Position numbers and translations under genes: made by a program | Source: Sanguibacter antarcticus | Lineage (GTDB): Bacteria > Actinomycetota > Actinomycetes > Actinomycetales > Cellulomonadaceae | NCBI RefSeq assembly: GCF_002564005.1 | Contig: NZ_PDJG01000001.1 | Coordinates: 3,410,001-3,474,000, forward strand | Reading direction: 5' to 3' | Length of the DNA: 64,000 nt | Shown: piece by piece, positions 33,815-42,790 of the stretch | Position numbering within the stretch: position 1 is the first letter of the stretch | How the letters are laid out: the number at the start of each line of letters is the position of its first letter | Notes under the pieces: model-generated | Told to the model about the DNA's origin: nothing | The model's input: the letters and a program-made list of their open reading frames with translations, nothing else | Databases searched by the model: none

Positions 33815-34426
33815 ATGACCGAGAACCGCTCCGTCCGCACGCTCCGCCCCGACGACACGGCCGCGCTCCGCGCCCTCGCCCACCCGGCACGCCTCGCCAT
33901 CCTCGGCGAGCTACGGACCAACGGGCCCGCGACGGTCGGCACCCTCGCGCACGCGCTCACCATCGCGCCAGGCTCGGCGAGCTATCACCTCACGGTCCTC
34001 GCCGAGCACGGTTTCGTCGGCGAGACCGACGACCGGCCGCCCGGCCGCCCGGTGGACAAGCGGTCGCGGTGGTGGCGCGCCACCGACCGCACCACCTCGT
34101 GGGAACCGTCCGACGTCGCGACGACCCCCGAGGCCGCGGCCGCCGCGCGAGAGCTCGAGGCGAGCATCCTGGGCGTCTATCACGACCGTGCGCTCGCGGC
34201 GCTCGACCGACGGCCGGCCCTCGACCCGGCGTGGCAGCGCACCCACCTCCTCGCCGACGACAACCTCCCCCTGACCGTGACCGAGGCCGCCGAGCTCCGC
34301 GCCGAGCTCGAGGCCCTCGTCGGCCGATGGTCTGCCCGGGCGCTCGACCGACCACGCTCGTCCGAGCCGACCATGCCCGTCACCCTCATCGTCCAGACCT
34401 TCCCGGACCCGACGAGCGCCCCATGA
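33815..34426 (+). CDS. ArsR-family winged-helix transcriptional regulator
   Basis: A 203-residue regulator with an N-terminal winged helix-turn-helix: ALRALAHPARLAILGEL, then the recognition region GSASYHLTVLAEHGFV (residues about 20-80). The C-terminal part is helical and has no metal-binding cysteines, so it is not an arsenic or zinc sensor of the classical kind; it more likely responds to a small molecule. It overlaps the MFS transporter gene by four bases and has a palindromic operator over its own promoter. It is most simply a repressor of the exporter. Confidence 0.85.
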   Translation: MTENRSVRTLRPDDTAALRALAHPARLAILGELRTNGPATVGTLAHALTIAPGSASYHLTVLAEHGFVGETDDRPPGRPVDKRSRWWRATDRTTSWEPSDVATTPEAAAAARELEASILGVYHDRALAALDRRPALDPAWQRTHLLADDNLPLTVTEAAELRAELEALVGRWSARALDRPRSSEPTMPVTLIVQTFPDPTSAP

Positions 34427-35712
34427 CACGTCAGGCCCGACTTTCCGCGACGCGACCCTCCGGGCTCCCTGGGCTGGTCGGCGCGCACACCCTCGCTGTG
34501 GTCGGCAACGTCGTCACCCTCGTCGCGCTCCCGCTCTACGTCCTCGACGAGACGGGCAGCGCCGTCCTCACCGGGGTGCTGGCGATCGCCACGACCCTCC
34601 CGATCGTGCTGGGAGGCGCCCTCGGCGGCGTCCTCGTCGACCGGTTCGGCTACCGCCGCTCGTCGATCGTCTCCGACCTCGTCGGAGCAGCCACGATCAG
34701 CGCGATCCCGCTGCTGCACGCCACGGTCGGCCTGCCGTTGTGGGGGCTCTTCGCGCTCGTCTTCGCCACCGGGCTCCTCGACGCCCCCGGCCAGGGTGCA
34801 CGGACCGCGCTCGTCCCCGAGGCGGCCGGGCGTGCAGGAGTGCCCCTCGACCGGGCCATGGGCTGGTGGGGAGCTGCACAACGGTCGGGCGCGATGATCG
34901 GCGCTCCGCTCGCAGGCCTCCTCGTCGCATGGCTCGGACCGATCGTCGTCCTCGTGCTCAACGGTGCGACCTTCCTCGTCTCCGCGCTCCTCGTCCAGCG
35001 CACGGTGCCGGTCGACCTCCAGGCCGAGGACGACCCCACCGGCCCTGGCGCGTCCGGAGACGCTCCGGACGAGGCCTACTGGGCAGCCCTGCGGGCCGGG
35101 CTCCAGGCGGTCTGGTCCGCCAGGCTCCTGCGCGCCGTGGTGCTCATGGTGCTCCTCACCAACGCGCTCGACGTCGGCCTGCTCAACGTCGCCCTGCCGG
35201 TCTACGCCGCCGACGAGCTCGGCGGCGCCCGCGCCTACGGTCTCCTCGTCGGAGCGTTCGGCCTCGGCGCCCTCACCGGGTCGCTCGTGTACAGCGCGGT
35301 CGGCACGCGAGTCTCGCGGCGCGCCACCTACGCCCTCGGTTTCGCGCTCGCTGGGCCGCCCATGTGCTTCGCGCTCGCGGCCCGCCCGGGCCTCGTCGGC
35401 TGCGTCGCTGTCATGGTGGTCGGCGGGCTGGCTGCGGGGGCCCTCAACCCCATCATCGGGACGCTGCTCCTCGAGCAGGTGCCTCGACGGATGCGTGCCC
35501 GCGTCAACGGTGCGGTGGGGGCTGGTGCCTGGGCCGCGATGCCCGTCGGGGCGCTCGGCGCCGGGGTCCTCGTGGAGGAGGTCGGGCTGGTCACGGCGCT
35601 CGTCGTGATGGGCGCCGCCTACACCGTCATTGTCGTGGGTCCGTTCGTGCTGCCCGTCTGGCGTGGGCTGGAGCGCCCTCGGACGGTCGGCACGGTGGAC
35701 GATCACGGATAG
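34423..35712 (+). CDS. MFS transporter, probable drug or metabolite exporter
   Basis: A 429-residue polytopic protein with about 10-12 transmembrane segments and the MFS loop motif GGVLVDRFGYRRSSIV between helices 2 and 3. The second half repeats the pattern (GALTGSLVYSAVGTRVSRRA). The central cytoplasmic loop is acidic (about residues 205-225). It belongs to the MFS_3/enterobactin-exporter-like group. It starts in the stop of the ArsR-type regulator, so the pair is coupled. nadC follows nine bases later but has its own -10 box. Confidence 0.85.
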   Translation: MTRQARLSATRPSGLPGLVGAHTLAVVGNVVTLVALPLYVLDETGSAVLTGVLAIATTLPIVLGGALGGVLVDRFGYRRSSIVSDLVGAATISAIPLLHATVGLPLWGLFALVFATGLLDAPGQGARTALVPEAAGRAGVPLDRAMGWWGAAQRSGAMIGAPLAGLLVAWLGPIVVLVLNGATFLVSALLVQRTVPVDLQAEDDPTGPGASGDAPDEAYWAALRAGLQAVWSARLLRAVVLMVLLTNALDVGLLNVALPVYAADELGGARAYGLLVGAFGLGALTGSLVYSAVGTRVSRRATYALGFALAGPPMCFALAARPGLVGCVAVMVVGGLAAGALNPIIGTLLLEQVPRRMRARVNGAVGAGAWAAMPVGALGAGVLVEEVGLVTALVVMGAAYTVIVVGPFVLPVWRGLERPRTVGTVDDHG

Positions 35713-35721
35713 GTTGGGCGC

Positions 35722-36660
35722 GTGACTGAGACACCCGATCCCGTGACCCCCTCCGCCCCGATCGCAGCGCACCTCGCGCCCGGGCTCGATCCAGGGTGGG
35801 TGGCCGACGTCGTGCGCCGCACCCTCGACGAGGACCTCGGTGGCGATCCTGGTCGCGACGTGACGAGCGAGTCGACCATCGGTCCCGACGCACCGGCGGT
35901 CGCCCACCTCGTGGCGCGGGCGGACGGGGTCGTGGCCGGGCTCTCCGTCGTGGCGGAGGTGCTCGACCAGGTCGCTACCCGCTTCGCGCTCGCTGGCGTC
36001 GTCGTCGTGCTCGAGGCGCAGGACGGCGACCGGGTCGCGGCTGGGCGCAGGCTCGCGGTCCTCACGGGACCTGCACGGGTCGTGCTCGTCGCGGAGCGCT
36101 CGCTCCTCAACCTCGTCAGCCGGGCGTCCGGTGTCGCGTCGGCGACGCGGCGCTGGGCGGACGTGCTCGACGGGACCGGTGCGACCGTCCTGGACACCCG
36201 CAAGACGACGCCGGGCCTGCGGGAGCTGGAGAAGTACGCGGTCCGCGCCGGCGGCGGGACGAACAAGCGGATGGGGCTCTACGACGTGGCGATGGTCAAG
36301 GACAACCACATCGTCGCGGCCGGCTCGGTGTCAGGTGCCATCGAGGCGGTCCGCACCACCTACCCGGGGGTGCTCGTGCAGGTGGAGGCCGACACGGTCG
36401 AGCAGGCGCTCGAGGCGGTCGGTGCCGGTGCGAGGTTCCTTCTTCTCGACAACATGCCCACAGACGTGCTGGCGAGCACCGTCCAGGCGGTGCGTGCGCT
36501 CGAGCACACGACCGGAAAGGTCGAGCTCGAGGCGACGGGCAACCTCACGCTCGATCGCGCGCGCGAGGTCGCTGAGACGGGCGTGGACTTCCTCTCCGTG
36601 GGTGCGCTCACGCACTCGGCGCCGATCCTCGACCTCGCTCTCGACCTCGTCGCGGGCTGA
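35722..36660 (+). CDS. nadC: Nicotinate-nucleotide diphosphorylase (quinolinate phosphoribosyltransferase)
   Basis: Makes nicotinate mononucleotide from quinolinate and PRPP with loss of CO2. In 312 residues: LDEDLGGDPGRDVTSE, ERSLLNLVSRASGVASATR, the active-site TRKTTPGLRELEKYAVRAGG region, GLYDVAMVKDNHI and VEADTVEQALEA, ending in ELEATGNLT and ISVGALTHS-like FLSVGALTHSAP. GTG 35722 follows TAGGTT by six bases with no ribosome site, a leaderless start. It therefore can be expressed independently of the regulated ArsR-MFS genes. Confidence 0.96.
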   Translation: MTETPDPVTPSAPIAAHLAPGLDPGWVADVVRRTLDEDLGGDPGRDVTSESTIGPDAPAVAHLVARADGVVAGLSVVAEVLDQVATRFALAGVVVVLEAQDGDRVAAGRRLAVLTGPARVVLVAERSLLNLVSRASGVASATRRWADVLDGTGATVLDTRKTTPGLRELEKYAVRAGGGTNKRMGLYDVAMVKDNHIVAAGSVSGAIEAVRTTYPGVLVQVEADTVEQALEAVGAGARFLLLDNMPTDVLASTVQAVRALEHTTGKVELEATGNLTLDRAREVAETGVDFLSVGALTHSAPILDLALDLVAG

Positions 36661-36704
36661 CCGGAGCCGTCGCGGGACCCGGGAGTGCCCCTCTGGCGTA
36701 CGAC

Positions 36705-36710
36705 TAGGAT
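36705..36710 (+). promoter_or_regulatory. -10 box of the leaderless lysS promoter
   Basis: TAGGAT ends six bases before the GTG start at 36717; no Shine-Dalgarno sequence is present. Confidence 0.55.
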
Positions 36711-36716
36711 TGCCGG

Positions 36717-38246
36717 GTGACTCCTCCGCAGACCCCCGCCCCCAGCACGACGCCAGAGCACGGCGACGACGATCTCCCCGAGCAGCTGCGGGTCCGTCGC
36801 GAGAAGCGCGACCGGTTGATCCAGGGCGGTGGTGAGGCCTACCCGGTGTCGGTCCCACGGACCCACACGATCGCCGAGGTCCGCAGCGCCTACGCGCACC
36901 TCGAGCAGGGGGAGGAGACCGACGAGCTCGCTGGGGTCGCTGGTCGTGTCGTCTTCCTGCGCAACACCGGCAAGCTGTGCTTCGTCGCCCTGCAGGACGG
37001 TGAGGGCAACCGCCTGCAGATCATGCTCAGCCAGGCGGTCGTGGGCGAGGAGTCGCTCGCCGCGTTCAAGGCGGACGTCGACCTCGGGGACCACCTCTTC
37101 GCTCACGGTCGGGTCATCAGCTCCAAGCGCGGCGAGCTGAGCGTCTTTGCCGACTCGTGGCAGATCGCGGCGAAGTCGCTGCGCCCGCTGCCTGTCCTGC
37201 ACAAAGAGCTGTCCGAAGAGGCACGCGTGCGTCAGCGGTACGTCGATCTCATCGCGCGTCCTGCAGCGCGCGACGTCGCACGGCTGCGTGCCGGTGTGGT
37301 GCGTTCCTTGCGGGACAACCTGCACCGGCGGACATTCATGGAGATCGAGACCCCGATGCTCCAGACGATCCATGGAGGCGCGTCGGCGCGCCCGTTCACG
37401 ACGCACATGAATGCATTCGACATCGATCTCTTCCTGCGTATCGCGCCGGAGCTCTTCCTCAAGCGGGCTGTCGTCGGTGGAATCGAGCGCGTCTTCGAGA
37501 TCAACCGGAATTTCCGCAACGAGGGCGCTGACTCGACGCACTCGCCCGAGTTTGCGATGCTCGAGGCGTATGAGGCCTACGGTGACTACGACACGATGGC
37601 CGCTCTGACGAAGGACCTCGTGCAGGGTGCCGCGCGCGACGTGCTCGGTAGCACGGCGGTGACGCTTCCTGACGGTGAGGAATACGACCTCGGCGGCGAG
37701 TGGGCGCAGATCACGATGTATGGCTCGTTGTCCGAGGCGCTCGGTGAGGAGATCACTCCGGAGACGACGCTCGACGCGCTCGTCGCCCGTGCTGCGCGGG
37801 ACGGCATCTCTTTCGATCCCAAGAAGGCCAGCCACGGCAAGCTCGTGGAAGAGCTGTGGGAGCACCACGTCGGTGATTCGTTGTACGCGCCGACATTCGT
37901 CCGTGACTTTCCGGTCGAGACCTCGCCGCTGACGCGCGACCACCGTTCGGTCCCGGGCCAGGTGGAGAAGTGGGATCTCTACGTGCGCGGCGTCGAGCTG
38001 GCCACTGCTTACTCCGAGCTCGTCGACCCGGTCATCCAGCGTCAACGGTTCGAGGCGCAGGCTCTCCTCGCGGCGGCCGGAGACTCTGAGGCGATGGCAC
38101 TGGACGAGGACTTCCTCACAGCGATGGAGTACGCGATGCCGCCGAGCGGGGGCATGGGGATGGGGCTCGACCGTCTCCTCATGGCGCTGACGGGGCTGGG
38201 GATCCGCGAGACCATCCTCTTTCCGCTGGTCAAGCCGACCCAGTAA
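36717..38246 (+). CDS. lysS: Lysyl-tRNA synthetase (class II)
   Basis: Charges tRNA-Lys. It has 509 residues. An N-terminal OB-fold anticodon domain ([20 protein letters not shown]) precedes the class II core: motif 1 around FMEIETPML, motif 2 [20 protein letters not shown], and motif 3 [15 protein letters not shown]. The GTG start at 36717 appears leaderless. A GC-rich hairpin follows the stop. No coaX gene lies between nadC and lysS, although that is common in relatives. Confidence 0.97.
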   Translation: MTPPQTPAPSTTPEHGDDDLPEQLRVRREKRDRLIQGGGEAYPVSVPRTHTIAEVRSAYAHLEQGEETDELAGVAGRVVFLRNTGKLCFVALQDGEGNRLQIMLSQAVVGEESLAAFKADVDLGDHLFAHGRVISSKRGELSVFADSWQIAAKSLRPLPVLHKELSEEARVRQRYVDLIARPAARDVARLRAGVVRSLRDNLHRRTFMEIETPMLQTIHGGASARPFTTHMNAFDIDLFLRIAPELFLKRAVVGGIERVFEINRNFRNEGADSTHSPEFAMLEAYEAYGDYDTMAALTKDLVQGAARDVLGSTAVTLPDGEEYDLGGEWAQITMYGSLSEALGEEITPETTLDALVARAARDGISFDPKKASHGKLVEELWEHHVGDSLYAPTFVRDFPVETSPLTRDHRSVPGQVEKWDLYVRGVELATAYSELVDPVIQRQRFEAQALLAAAGDSEAMALDEDFLTAMEYAMPPSGGMGMGLDRLLMALTGLGIRETILFPLVKPTQ

Positions 38247-38259
38247 CGACTCAGCCCCG

Positions 38260-38288
38260 CCCCGCACCGTCGGCGGACCGCTGCGGGG
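38260..38288 (+). terminator. Possible lysS terminator
   Basis: CCCCGCA and TGCGGGG form a seven-pair stem around a 15-base loop, 13 bases after the lysS stop. There is no U tract. Confidence 0.4.
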
Positions 38289-38341
38289 TGCGGTGCCGGT
38301 GCGACACAGGGATTCCCAGGTTCGCGTCGTAGAGTGACCGG

Positions 38342-38530
38342 GTGGATACATTCTGGCAGGTTGCTGAAGCGCTCGTGCCGTCAATTGGCGTCGGCGTGAT
38401 CTTCTACATCGCCATGCGATTCATCATCCGTGCGGACCGCAACGAGCGGGCAAATCTCGCGGAATTGGACCGTATTGAGTCGACTGATGGTGGTACGGAC
38501 GGCCGGGAGCCGGCCTCGCGAGGGCTGTGA
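38342..38530 (+). CDS. Small single-pass membrane protein
   Basis: A 62-residue protein with one transmembrane helix (about residues 11-30, LVPSIGVGVIFYIAMRFIIR) followed by a positively charged stretch and an acidic tail, so the C-terminus is likely cytoplasmic. The GTG start at 38342 follows TAGAGT by six bases (leaderless). Small proteins of this shape occur next to lysS and lsr2 in related genomes as far as I recall, but no function is known. It could be an accessory to a membrane complex. Confidence 0.65.
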   Translation: MDTFWQVAEALVPSIGVGVIFYIAMRFIIRADRNERANLAELDRIESTDGGTDGREPASRGL

Positions 38531-38579
38531 ACGGACGACCGATTTCCTGCCCGTGTTGACGTGGATTGCTTAATGGTGT

Positions 38580-38613
38580 GATCATGAATGTTCGGTGGTG
38601 AATCATCATGATC
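38580..38613. promoter_or_regulatory. AT-rich inverted repeat upstream of lsr2
   Basis: GATCATGA (38580-38587) and TCATGATC (38606-38613) are exact reverse complements separated by 18 bases, within the least GC-rich stretch near lsr2. A possible -35 TTGACG lies at 38556-38561. It may be an autoregulatory Lsr2 site or an RNA hairpin in the leader. Confidence 0.45.
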
Positions 38614-38645
38614 CGCGACGAACGACAGAATGGTAGGTGCCCTCA

Positions 38646-38981
38646 GTGGCTCAGAAAGTACAGGTCATTCTTGTCGATGACCTTGATGGCGGTAGCGCAG
38701 ACGAGACCGTCACGTTCGCTCTGGACGGCGTCACCTATGAGATCGATCTGACCACGGACAATGCAGCTCAGCTTCGCGACTCTCTCTCCACGTGGACGGG
38801 TCACGCACGCAAGGTTGCGCGTTCCGGTGCGAAGGCTGCACGCCGACCGAGCGGCCGTGCTGCCGCGGGTGGCTCCAGCGCGAACACGATTCGTGAATGG
38901 GCTCGTTCCAACGGATATTCTGTGAACGAGCGCGGTCGTATCTCGGCGGAGATCCGAGCAGCGTACGAGGCGGCAAACTAA
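38646..38981 (+). CDS. lsr2: Lsr2-family nucleoid-associated protein
   Basis: A 111-residue H-NS-like xenogeneic silencer of actinobacteria that bridges AT-rich DNA. The N-terminal dimerisation domain is VQVILVDDLDGGSADETVTF followed by VTYEIDL. The linker is basic and Ala-rich, and the C-terminal DNA-binding domain has IREWARSNGYSVNERGRIS, with RGR as the AT-hook-like minor-groove contact. The start GTG 38646 gives the conserved MAQKVQ N-terminus; an upstream GTG at 38637 is less likely. A strong terminator follows. Confidence 0.97.
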   Translation: MAQKVQVILVDDLDGGSADETVTFALDGVTYEIDLTTDNAAQLRDSLSTWTGHARKVARSGAKAARRPSGRAAAGGSSANTIREWARSNGYSVNERGRISAEIRAAYEAAN

Positions 38982-39001
38982 CGTCTGGACATCTCTGATA
39001 T

Positions 39002-39037
39002 GTGTGGGTGGCTGGTCTTCGGACCTGCCACCCACAC
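39002..39037. terminator. Strong terminator after lsr2
   Basis: An 11-pair perfect stem (GTGTGGGTGGC with GCCACCCACAC) encloses, after one T-T mismatch, GGTC-TTCG-GACC, a UUCG-type stable tetraloop. It lies 20 bases after the lsr2 stop and looks symmetrical, so it may work on both strands. Confidence 0.8.
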
Positions 39038-39099
39038 GTCTGTCCAGGCTGCGTGTCCTTCCGCCATCGAGTGATCGAGCGATCTGAGAGGCCTGAACC

Positions 39100-40206
39100 G
39101 TGCACTGGTTGTTCGTCGGTACCTATCCCACCGGAGACGGACCTGGAACGGGCGAGGGCATCTGGGGTGTCCCGCTCGATACGGGCACCGGCCGCCTCGG
39201 CGCACCACGGCTGCTCGTCGAGGCAGCAGCGCCCTCGTTCGTGGCCGTGTCTCCGTCGGGACTGCGGCTGTATGCAGTGTCTGAGCAGGCGCACGGCACG
39301 CTGTCAGCGTTCGCGGTGACTCTGGTCGACGGCACGCCTGTCCTCGAGCGGCAGGGCGACGAGCCGAGCGGGGGAGCCGACCCGTGCCACGTCGTGGCGC
39401 TCGAGCACGAGGTGTGGGTGAGCAACTACTCCTCGGGGACGTTCGGCGTCCAAGTGCTCGACGACGCTGGCGACCTCCTCCCCGGTGGCCTCGTCACGTT
39501 CGAGCACGTCGGTTCCGGCCCTGTCCTCGATCGTCAGGGTGGTCCGCACGCGCACTCGTCGCTCGCGACACCGTGCGGCAGGTTCGCCTGGGTGATGGAC
39601 CTCGGGACAGACGAGGTCCGACGCTATCGGCGCACGGACGGCTGCGGGAGTGCCGCAGGGACCGGCGATTCCGGGACGGTCGAGCCGGACGGTACCGCGG
39701 TCGTCTTCGGTCCGGGGACCGGCCCACGGCACGCTGTCGTCCACCCACGAGGGACGGCGTTCGTCGTCGGGGAGCTCGACGCGTCCGTGCACGTGGTGCA
39801 GACGGATCGAGACTCGGGCAGCGGCGTCCCGGTGACGCGCGCTCCGGCGTGCGTGACGCCGTCGCGCGAAGGGGTGGTCCCGCTCCCGTCCCACGTCGCG
39901 CTGAGCCCGGACGGTACGCGGCTCTACGTCGCGGTCCGCGGGCCTGACGTGGTGTCGACCTTCGCGGTCCACGTGGGAGGGGAGAGCGAGCCTGCGACGA
40001 TCGAGCACCGTGCAGACACGTCGGTCGCCGGGGTGTGGCCCCGCCACTTCGCCGTCGTCGAGGCAGACGACGGCGCGGACCTTCTCGTCGTCGCGAACCA
40101 GGAGTCGTCGTCGCTCGTCGTGCTGCGGATGGACCCTTCGACAGGTGCGGGGGTCGTGGTGTCGCAGGCGCAGGTGCCTGCTCCAGCGTGCGTCGTCGTC
40201 GCGTGA
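39100..40206 (+). CDS. Lactonase-family beta-propeller protein (6-phosphogluconolactonase-like)
   Basis: A 368-residue seven-bladed propeller of the YbhE/Pgl type. Landmarks are LFVGTYPTGDGPGTGEGIW at the N-terminus, SFVAVSPSGLRLYAVSEQ, GGADPCHVVALEHEVWVSNYSSG (in two parts), GGPHAHSSLATPCGRFAWVMDLGTD, GTGPRHAVVHPRG and LSPDGTRLYVAVRGPDV. Family members hydrolyse 6-phosphogluconolactone or other lactones; the substrate here is inferred. The start GTG 39100 matches the conserved N-terminus and has only a weak ribosome site. A hairpin lies between it and the convergent BFD gene. Confidence 0.85.
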   Translation: MHWLFVGTYPTGDGPGTGEGIWGVPLDTGTGRLGAPRLLVEAAAPSFVAVSPSGLRLYAVSEQAHGTLSAFAVTLVDGTPVLERQGDEPSGGADPCHVVALEHEVWVSNYSSGTFGVQVLDDAGDLLPGGLVTFEHVGSGPVLDRQGGPHAHSSLATPCGRFAWVMDLGTDEVRRYRRTDGCGSAAGTGDSGTVEPDGTAVVFGPGTGPRHAVVHPRGTAFVVGELDASVHVVQTDRDSGSGVPVTRAPACVTPSREGVVPLPSHVALSPDGTRLYVAVRGPDVVSTFAVHVGGESEPATIEHRADTSVAGVWPRHFAVVEADDGADLLVVANQESSSLVVLRMDPSTGAGVVVSQAQVPAPACVVVA

Positions 40207-40219
40207 CCTGGTCTCACGC

Positions 40220-40239
40220 GAGGTCACGCGCCTGACCTC
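40220..40239. terminator. Hairpin between convergent lactonase and BFD genes
   Basis: GAGGTCA and TGACCTC pair perfectly around a six-base loop in the 54-base convergent spacer; probably a bidirectional terminator. Confidence 0.5.
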
Positions 40240-40260
40240 AGGCCGGGCGCGTGGTGTGCC

Positions 40261-40575
40261 TCAGGCGGGACGCGCGCGGAGGATCTCGAGGTCCACGAGG
40301 CCGGCGACGGTCGGCAGGCAGTGCCCGCACGCTCCGCCGGCGCGCGTCTTGACCTGGATGTCGTCCAGGCTGGCGCAGCTTCCGTCCTGCATGGCGGTCC
40401 GGATCTCTCCGGCGCTCACGTTGTTGCAGGTGCAGACCATGTGGTCGTCGGCGAGCAGGTCGCACTCTGCCGCGGACAGCGGCACGACCACCTCAGGGGC
40501 GTCGGCCGGGTCGTCGAGCATGAGCCGCAGAGCTGCGAGCGAGGAGGCACTGGTGGTTGCTGCCGACTGTTCCAT
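40261..40575 (-). CDS. Stand-alone BFD-type [2Fe-2S]-binding protein
   Basis: A 104-residue protein whose C-terminal half is a BFD (bacterioferritin-associated ferredoxin / nitrite reductase) domain: CTCNNVSAGEIRTAM, then the KTRAGGACGHCLPTV stretch, giving the four cysteines of a [2Fe-2S] cluster in C-x-C plus C-x-x-C spacing. Such domains usually sit in nitrite reductases or mobilise iron from bacterioferritin. No bacterioferritin gene is nearby. ATG 40575 is used; ATG 40584, three codons upstream, is equally possible. It is divergent from mshA. Confidence 0.8.
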   Translation of the reverse strand: MEQSAATTSASSLAALRLMLDDPADAPEVVVPLSAAECDLLADDHMVCTCNNVSAGEIRTAMQDGSCASLDDIQVKTRAGGACGHCLPTVAGLVDLEILRARPA

Positions 40576-40711
40576 GCTCACCATCTTCCGCTGTGGGCCC
40601 GGGGAGATCATGGGACCTTTGGGCCGGTACGGTATCGATCCGTGCTGAACGACGAGACGACCCCCGTCCGTGGTGGGAAGATGGTCCGATGCACCTTGTG
40701 ACCGTACGCGC

Positions 40712-41950
40712 ATGACGCACGACCTGCCGAGGGTGGCGATGCTCTCCGTCCACACCTCGCCGCTGGAGCAGCCCGGCACCGGGGACGCAGGCGGCATGAA
40801 CGTCTACATCACCGAGCTGTCCCGTGCGCTCGCGCGTCGTGGTGCGAGCGTCGAGATCTTCACACGTCGGACGTCGTCTGCCCAGGCTGGCGTCGTCCAG
40901 GTCAGCGACGGAGTCCTCGTCCGGCACATCACGGCCGGCCCGTTCGAGGGGCTCGACAAGAACGACCTCCCTGGCCAGCTGTGCTATTTCTCGGCAGGTG
41001 TCCTCCGGACGGAGGCCGCACGCCAGGTGGGCTGGTACGACGTGGTGCACTCGCACTACTGGCTCTCCGGGCAGGCAGGCTGGCTCGCCGCCGACCGGTG
41101 GGGCGTCCCGCTCGTGCACGCGATGCACACCATGGCGCGAGTGAAGAACGCGACGCTGGCCCCGGGAGACGCAGCCGAGCCGATGGGGCGGATCATCGGG
41201 GAGGAGCAGGTGGTCGAGGAGGCCGACGCGCTCATCGCCAACACTCCGGCCGAGGCGCACGACCTCATCACGCAATATCACGCCGACCCGGCGCGCGTGC
41301 ACGTCGTGACACCTGGGGTGGACCTCGAGACGTTCTCGCCCGAGGGCCCCGGCCGGGCCGCAGAGCGTGCTGCCCTCGGGCTTCCTCTGGACACGAAGAT
41401 CGTGCTCTTCGCAGGACGGGTGCAGCTCCTCAAGGCACCCGACGTCCTCATCCGTGCGCTCGGGGTGCTCGCCGACCATGGCGAGCCGGTCCCGACCCTC
41501 GTCGTCCTGGGCGGACCCAGCGGACGGCCGACCGCGTTGCGCGAGCTCGAGGCGCTGGCGTACCAGGTCGGGGTCTCGGAGCACGTGGTCTTCCACCCGC
41601 CGGTAGGCCGGACAGAGCTCGCACGCTGGTTCCGGGCTGCAGACGTCGTCGCTGTCCCGTCGCGCAGCGAGTCGTTCGGGCTGGTCGCCGTGGAGGCCCA
41701 GGCGTGCGGGACCCCGGTCGTCGCAGCTGACGTGGGCGGGCTCCGGACCGCGGTCGCCGACGGCGTCTCGGGGATCCTCGTCCCCGACCACGACCCGAGC
41801 CGGTGGGCGCGCACGCTCGGAGACCTCTTGCGCGACGACGCACGGCGGGCCGACCTCGCCCGCGGTGCCGTGCGGGTGGCCGCCGAGTTCAGCTGGGACG
41901 CGACGGCGGAGCAGACCCTCGAGGTCTACTCGTCGGCGGTCCGCGCGTGA
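40712..41950 (+). CDS. mshA: D-inositol-3-phosphate glycosyltransferase
   Basis: First enzyme of mycothiol synthesis: joins UDP-N-acetylglucosamine to 1L-myo-inositol-1-phosphate. It is a 412-residue GT-B, family GT4 protein. The acceptor-binding N-terminus has [20 protein letters not shown], followed by FTRRTSS and [15 protein letters not shown]. The C-terminal domain has [17 protein letters not shown] and [23 protein letters not shown] with the ESFGLVxxEA donor-binding motif. ATG 40712 starts the conserved region. Its position just before gpmA and the senX3-regX3 region is typical of actinobacteria. Confidence 0.95.
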   Translation: MTHDLPRVAMLSVHTSPLEQPGTGDAGGMNVYITELSRALARRGASVEIFTRRTSSAQAGVVQVSDGVLVRHITAGPFEGLDKNDLPGQLCYFSAGVLRTEAARQVGWYDVVHSHYWLSGQAGWLAADRWGVPLVHAMHTMARVKNATLAPGDAAEPMGRIIGEEQVVEEADALIANTPAEAHDLITQYHADPARVHVVTPGVDLETFSPEGPGRAAERAALGLPLDTKIVLFAGRVQLLKAPDVLIRALGVLADHGEPVPTLVVLGGPSGRPTALRELEALAYQVGVSEHVVFHPPVGRTELARWFRAADVVAVPSRSESFGLVAVEAQACGTPVVAADVGGLRTAVADGVSGILVPDHDPSRWARTLGDLLRDDARRADLARGAVRVAAEFSWDATAEQTLEVYSSAVRA

Positions 41951-42031
41951 GGTCCGTGCCTGATCGGACGGGAGTGTCCATCGGTCGAAAGGCCCAGTCG
42001 CGGGGTGTCCTGCATGCGGCAGGATAGGACC

Positions 42032-42769
42032 ATGACATACACCCTTGTGCTGCTCCGTCACGGCGAGAGCGAATGGAACGCGAAGAACCTCTTCACAGGC
42101 TGGGTCGACGTCCCGCTGTCCGAGAAGGGCGTCGAGGAGGCTGCGCGCGGCGGCAGGCTGCTCGCCGAGGCCGGCATCCTCCCGGACGTCGTGCACACGT
42201 CGCTCTTGCGCCGTGCGATCACGACCGCGAACCTCGCGCTCGATGCCGCAGACCGTCACTGGATCCCGGTCAAGCGCGACTGGCGCCTCAACGAGCGCCA
42301 CTACGGTGCGCTCCAGGGCAAGGACAAGAAGCAGACGCTCGCCGAGTTCGGCGAGGAGCAGTTCATGCTGTGGCGTCGTTCCTACGACGTCCCGCCGCCC
42401 GCGATCGAGCTCGGCTCTGAGTTCTCGCAGGACACCGACCCTCGTTACGCGGACGCCCCCGTCGTGCAGAGCGAGTGCCTCAAGGACGTCCTCGTCCGCG
42501 CCCTGCCGTACTGGGAAGGGTCGGTCGTCCCGGACCTCCAGGCAGGCAAGACGGTGCTCGTCGCGGCGCACGGCAACTCGCTGCGCGCGATCATCAAGCA
42601 CCTCGACGGAATCGACGACGACGCGATCGCGGGCCTCAACGTGCCGACCGGCATCCCGCTCGTCTACGAGCTCGACGAGAACCTCGCACCGGTCGTCAAG
42701 GGCGGTCGGTACCTCGACGCCGACGCTGCCGCTGCTGCGATCGCGGCAGTCGCCAACCAGGGGCGCTGA
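42032..42769 (+). CDS. gpmA: 2,3-bisphosphoglycerate-dependent phosphoglycerate mutase
   Basis: Interconverts 3- and 2-phosphoglycerate in glycolysis. The 245-residue protein has [20 protein letters not shown] with the catalytic RHG histidine, [15 protein letters not shown], and [17 protein letters not shown] with the second histidine. ATG 42032 is preceded by CAGGAT at six bases (leaderless) but AGGATAGG could also act as a ribosome site. A very long palindromic hairpin follows the stop and separates it from the convergent phoU. Confidence 0.96.
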   Translation: MTYTLVLLRHGESEWNAKNLFTGWVDVPLSEKGVEEAARGGRLLAEAGILPDVVHTSLLRRAITTANLALDAADRHWIPVKRDWRLNERHYGALQGKDKKQTLAEFGEEQFMLWRRSYDVPPPAIELGSEFSQDTDPRYADAPVVQSECLKDVLVRALPYWEGSVVPDLQAGKTVLVAAHGNSLRAIIKHLDGIDDDAIAGLNVPTGIPLVYELDENLAPVVKGGRYLDADAAAAAIAAVANQGR

Positions 42770-42790
42770 CCACCCGCGTCGTCGACGCAG

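Noticed and set aside
33815-35712. Recent horizontal transfer of the ArsR-MFS pair
   Set aside because: Base composition and codon use look like the neighbours, and no transposase, integrase or target duplication is visible; only its position is unusual.
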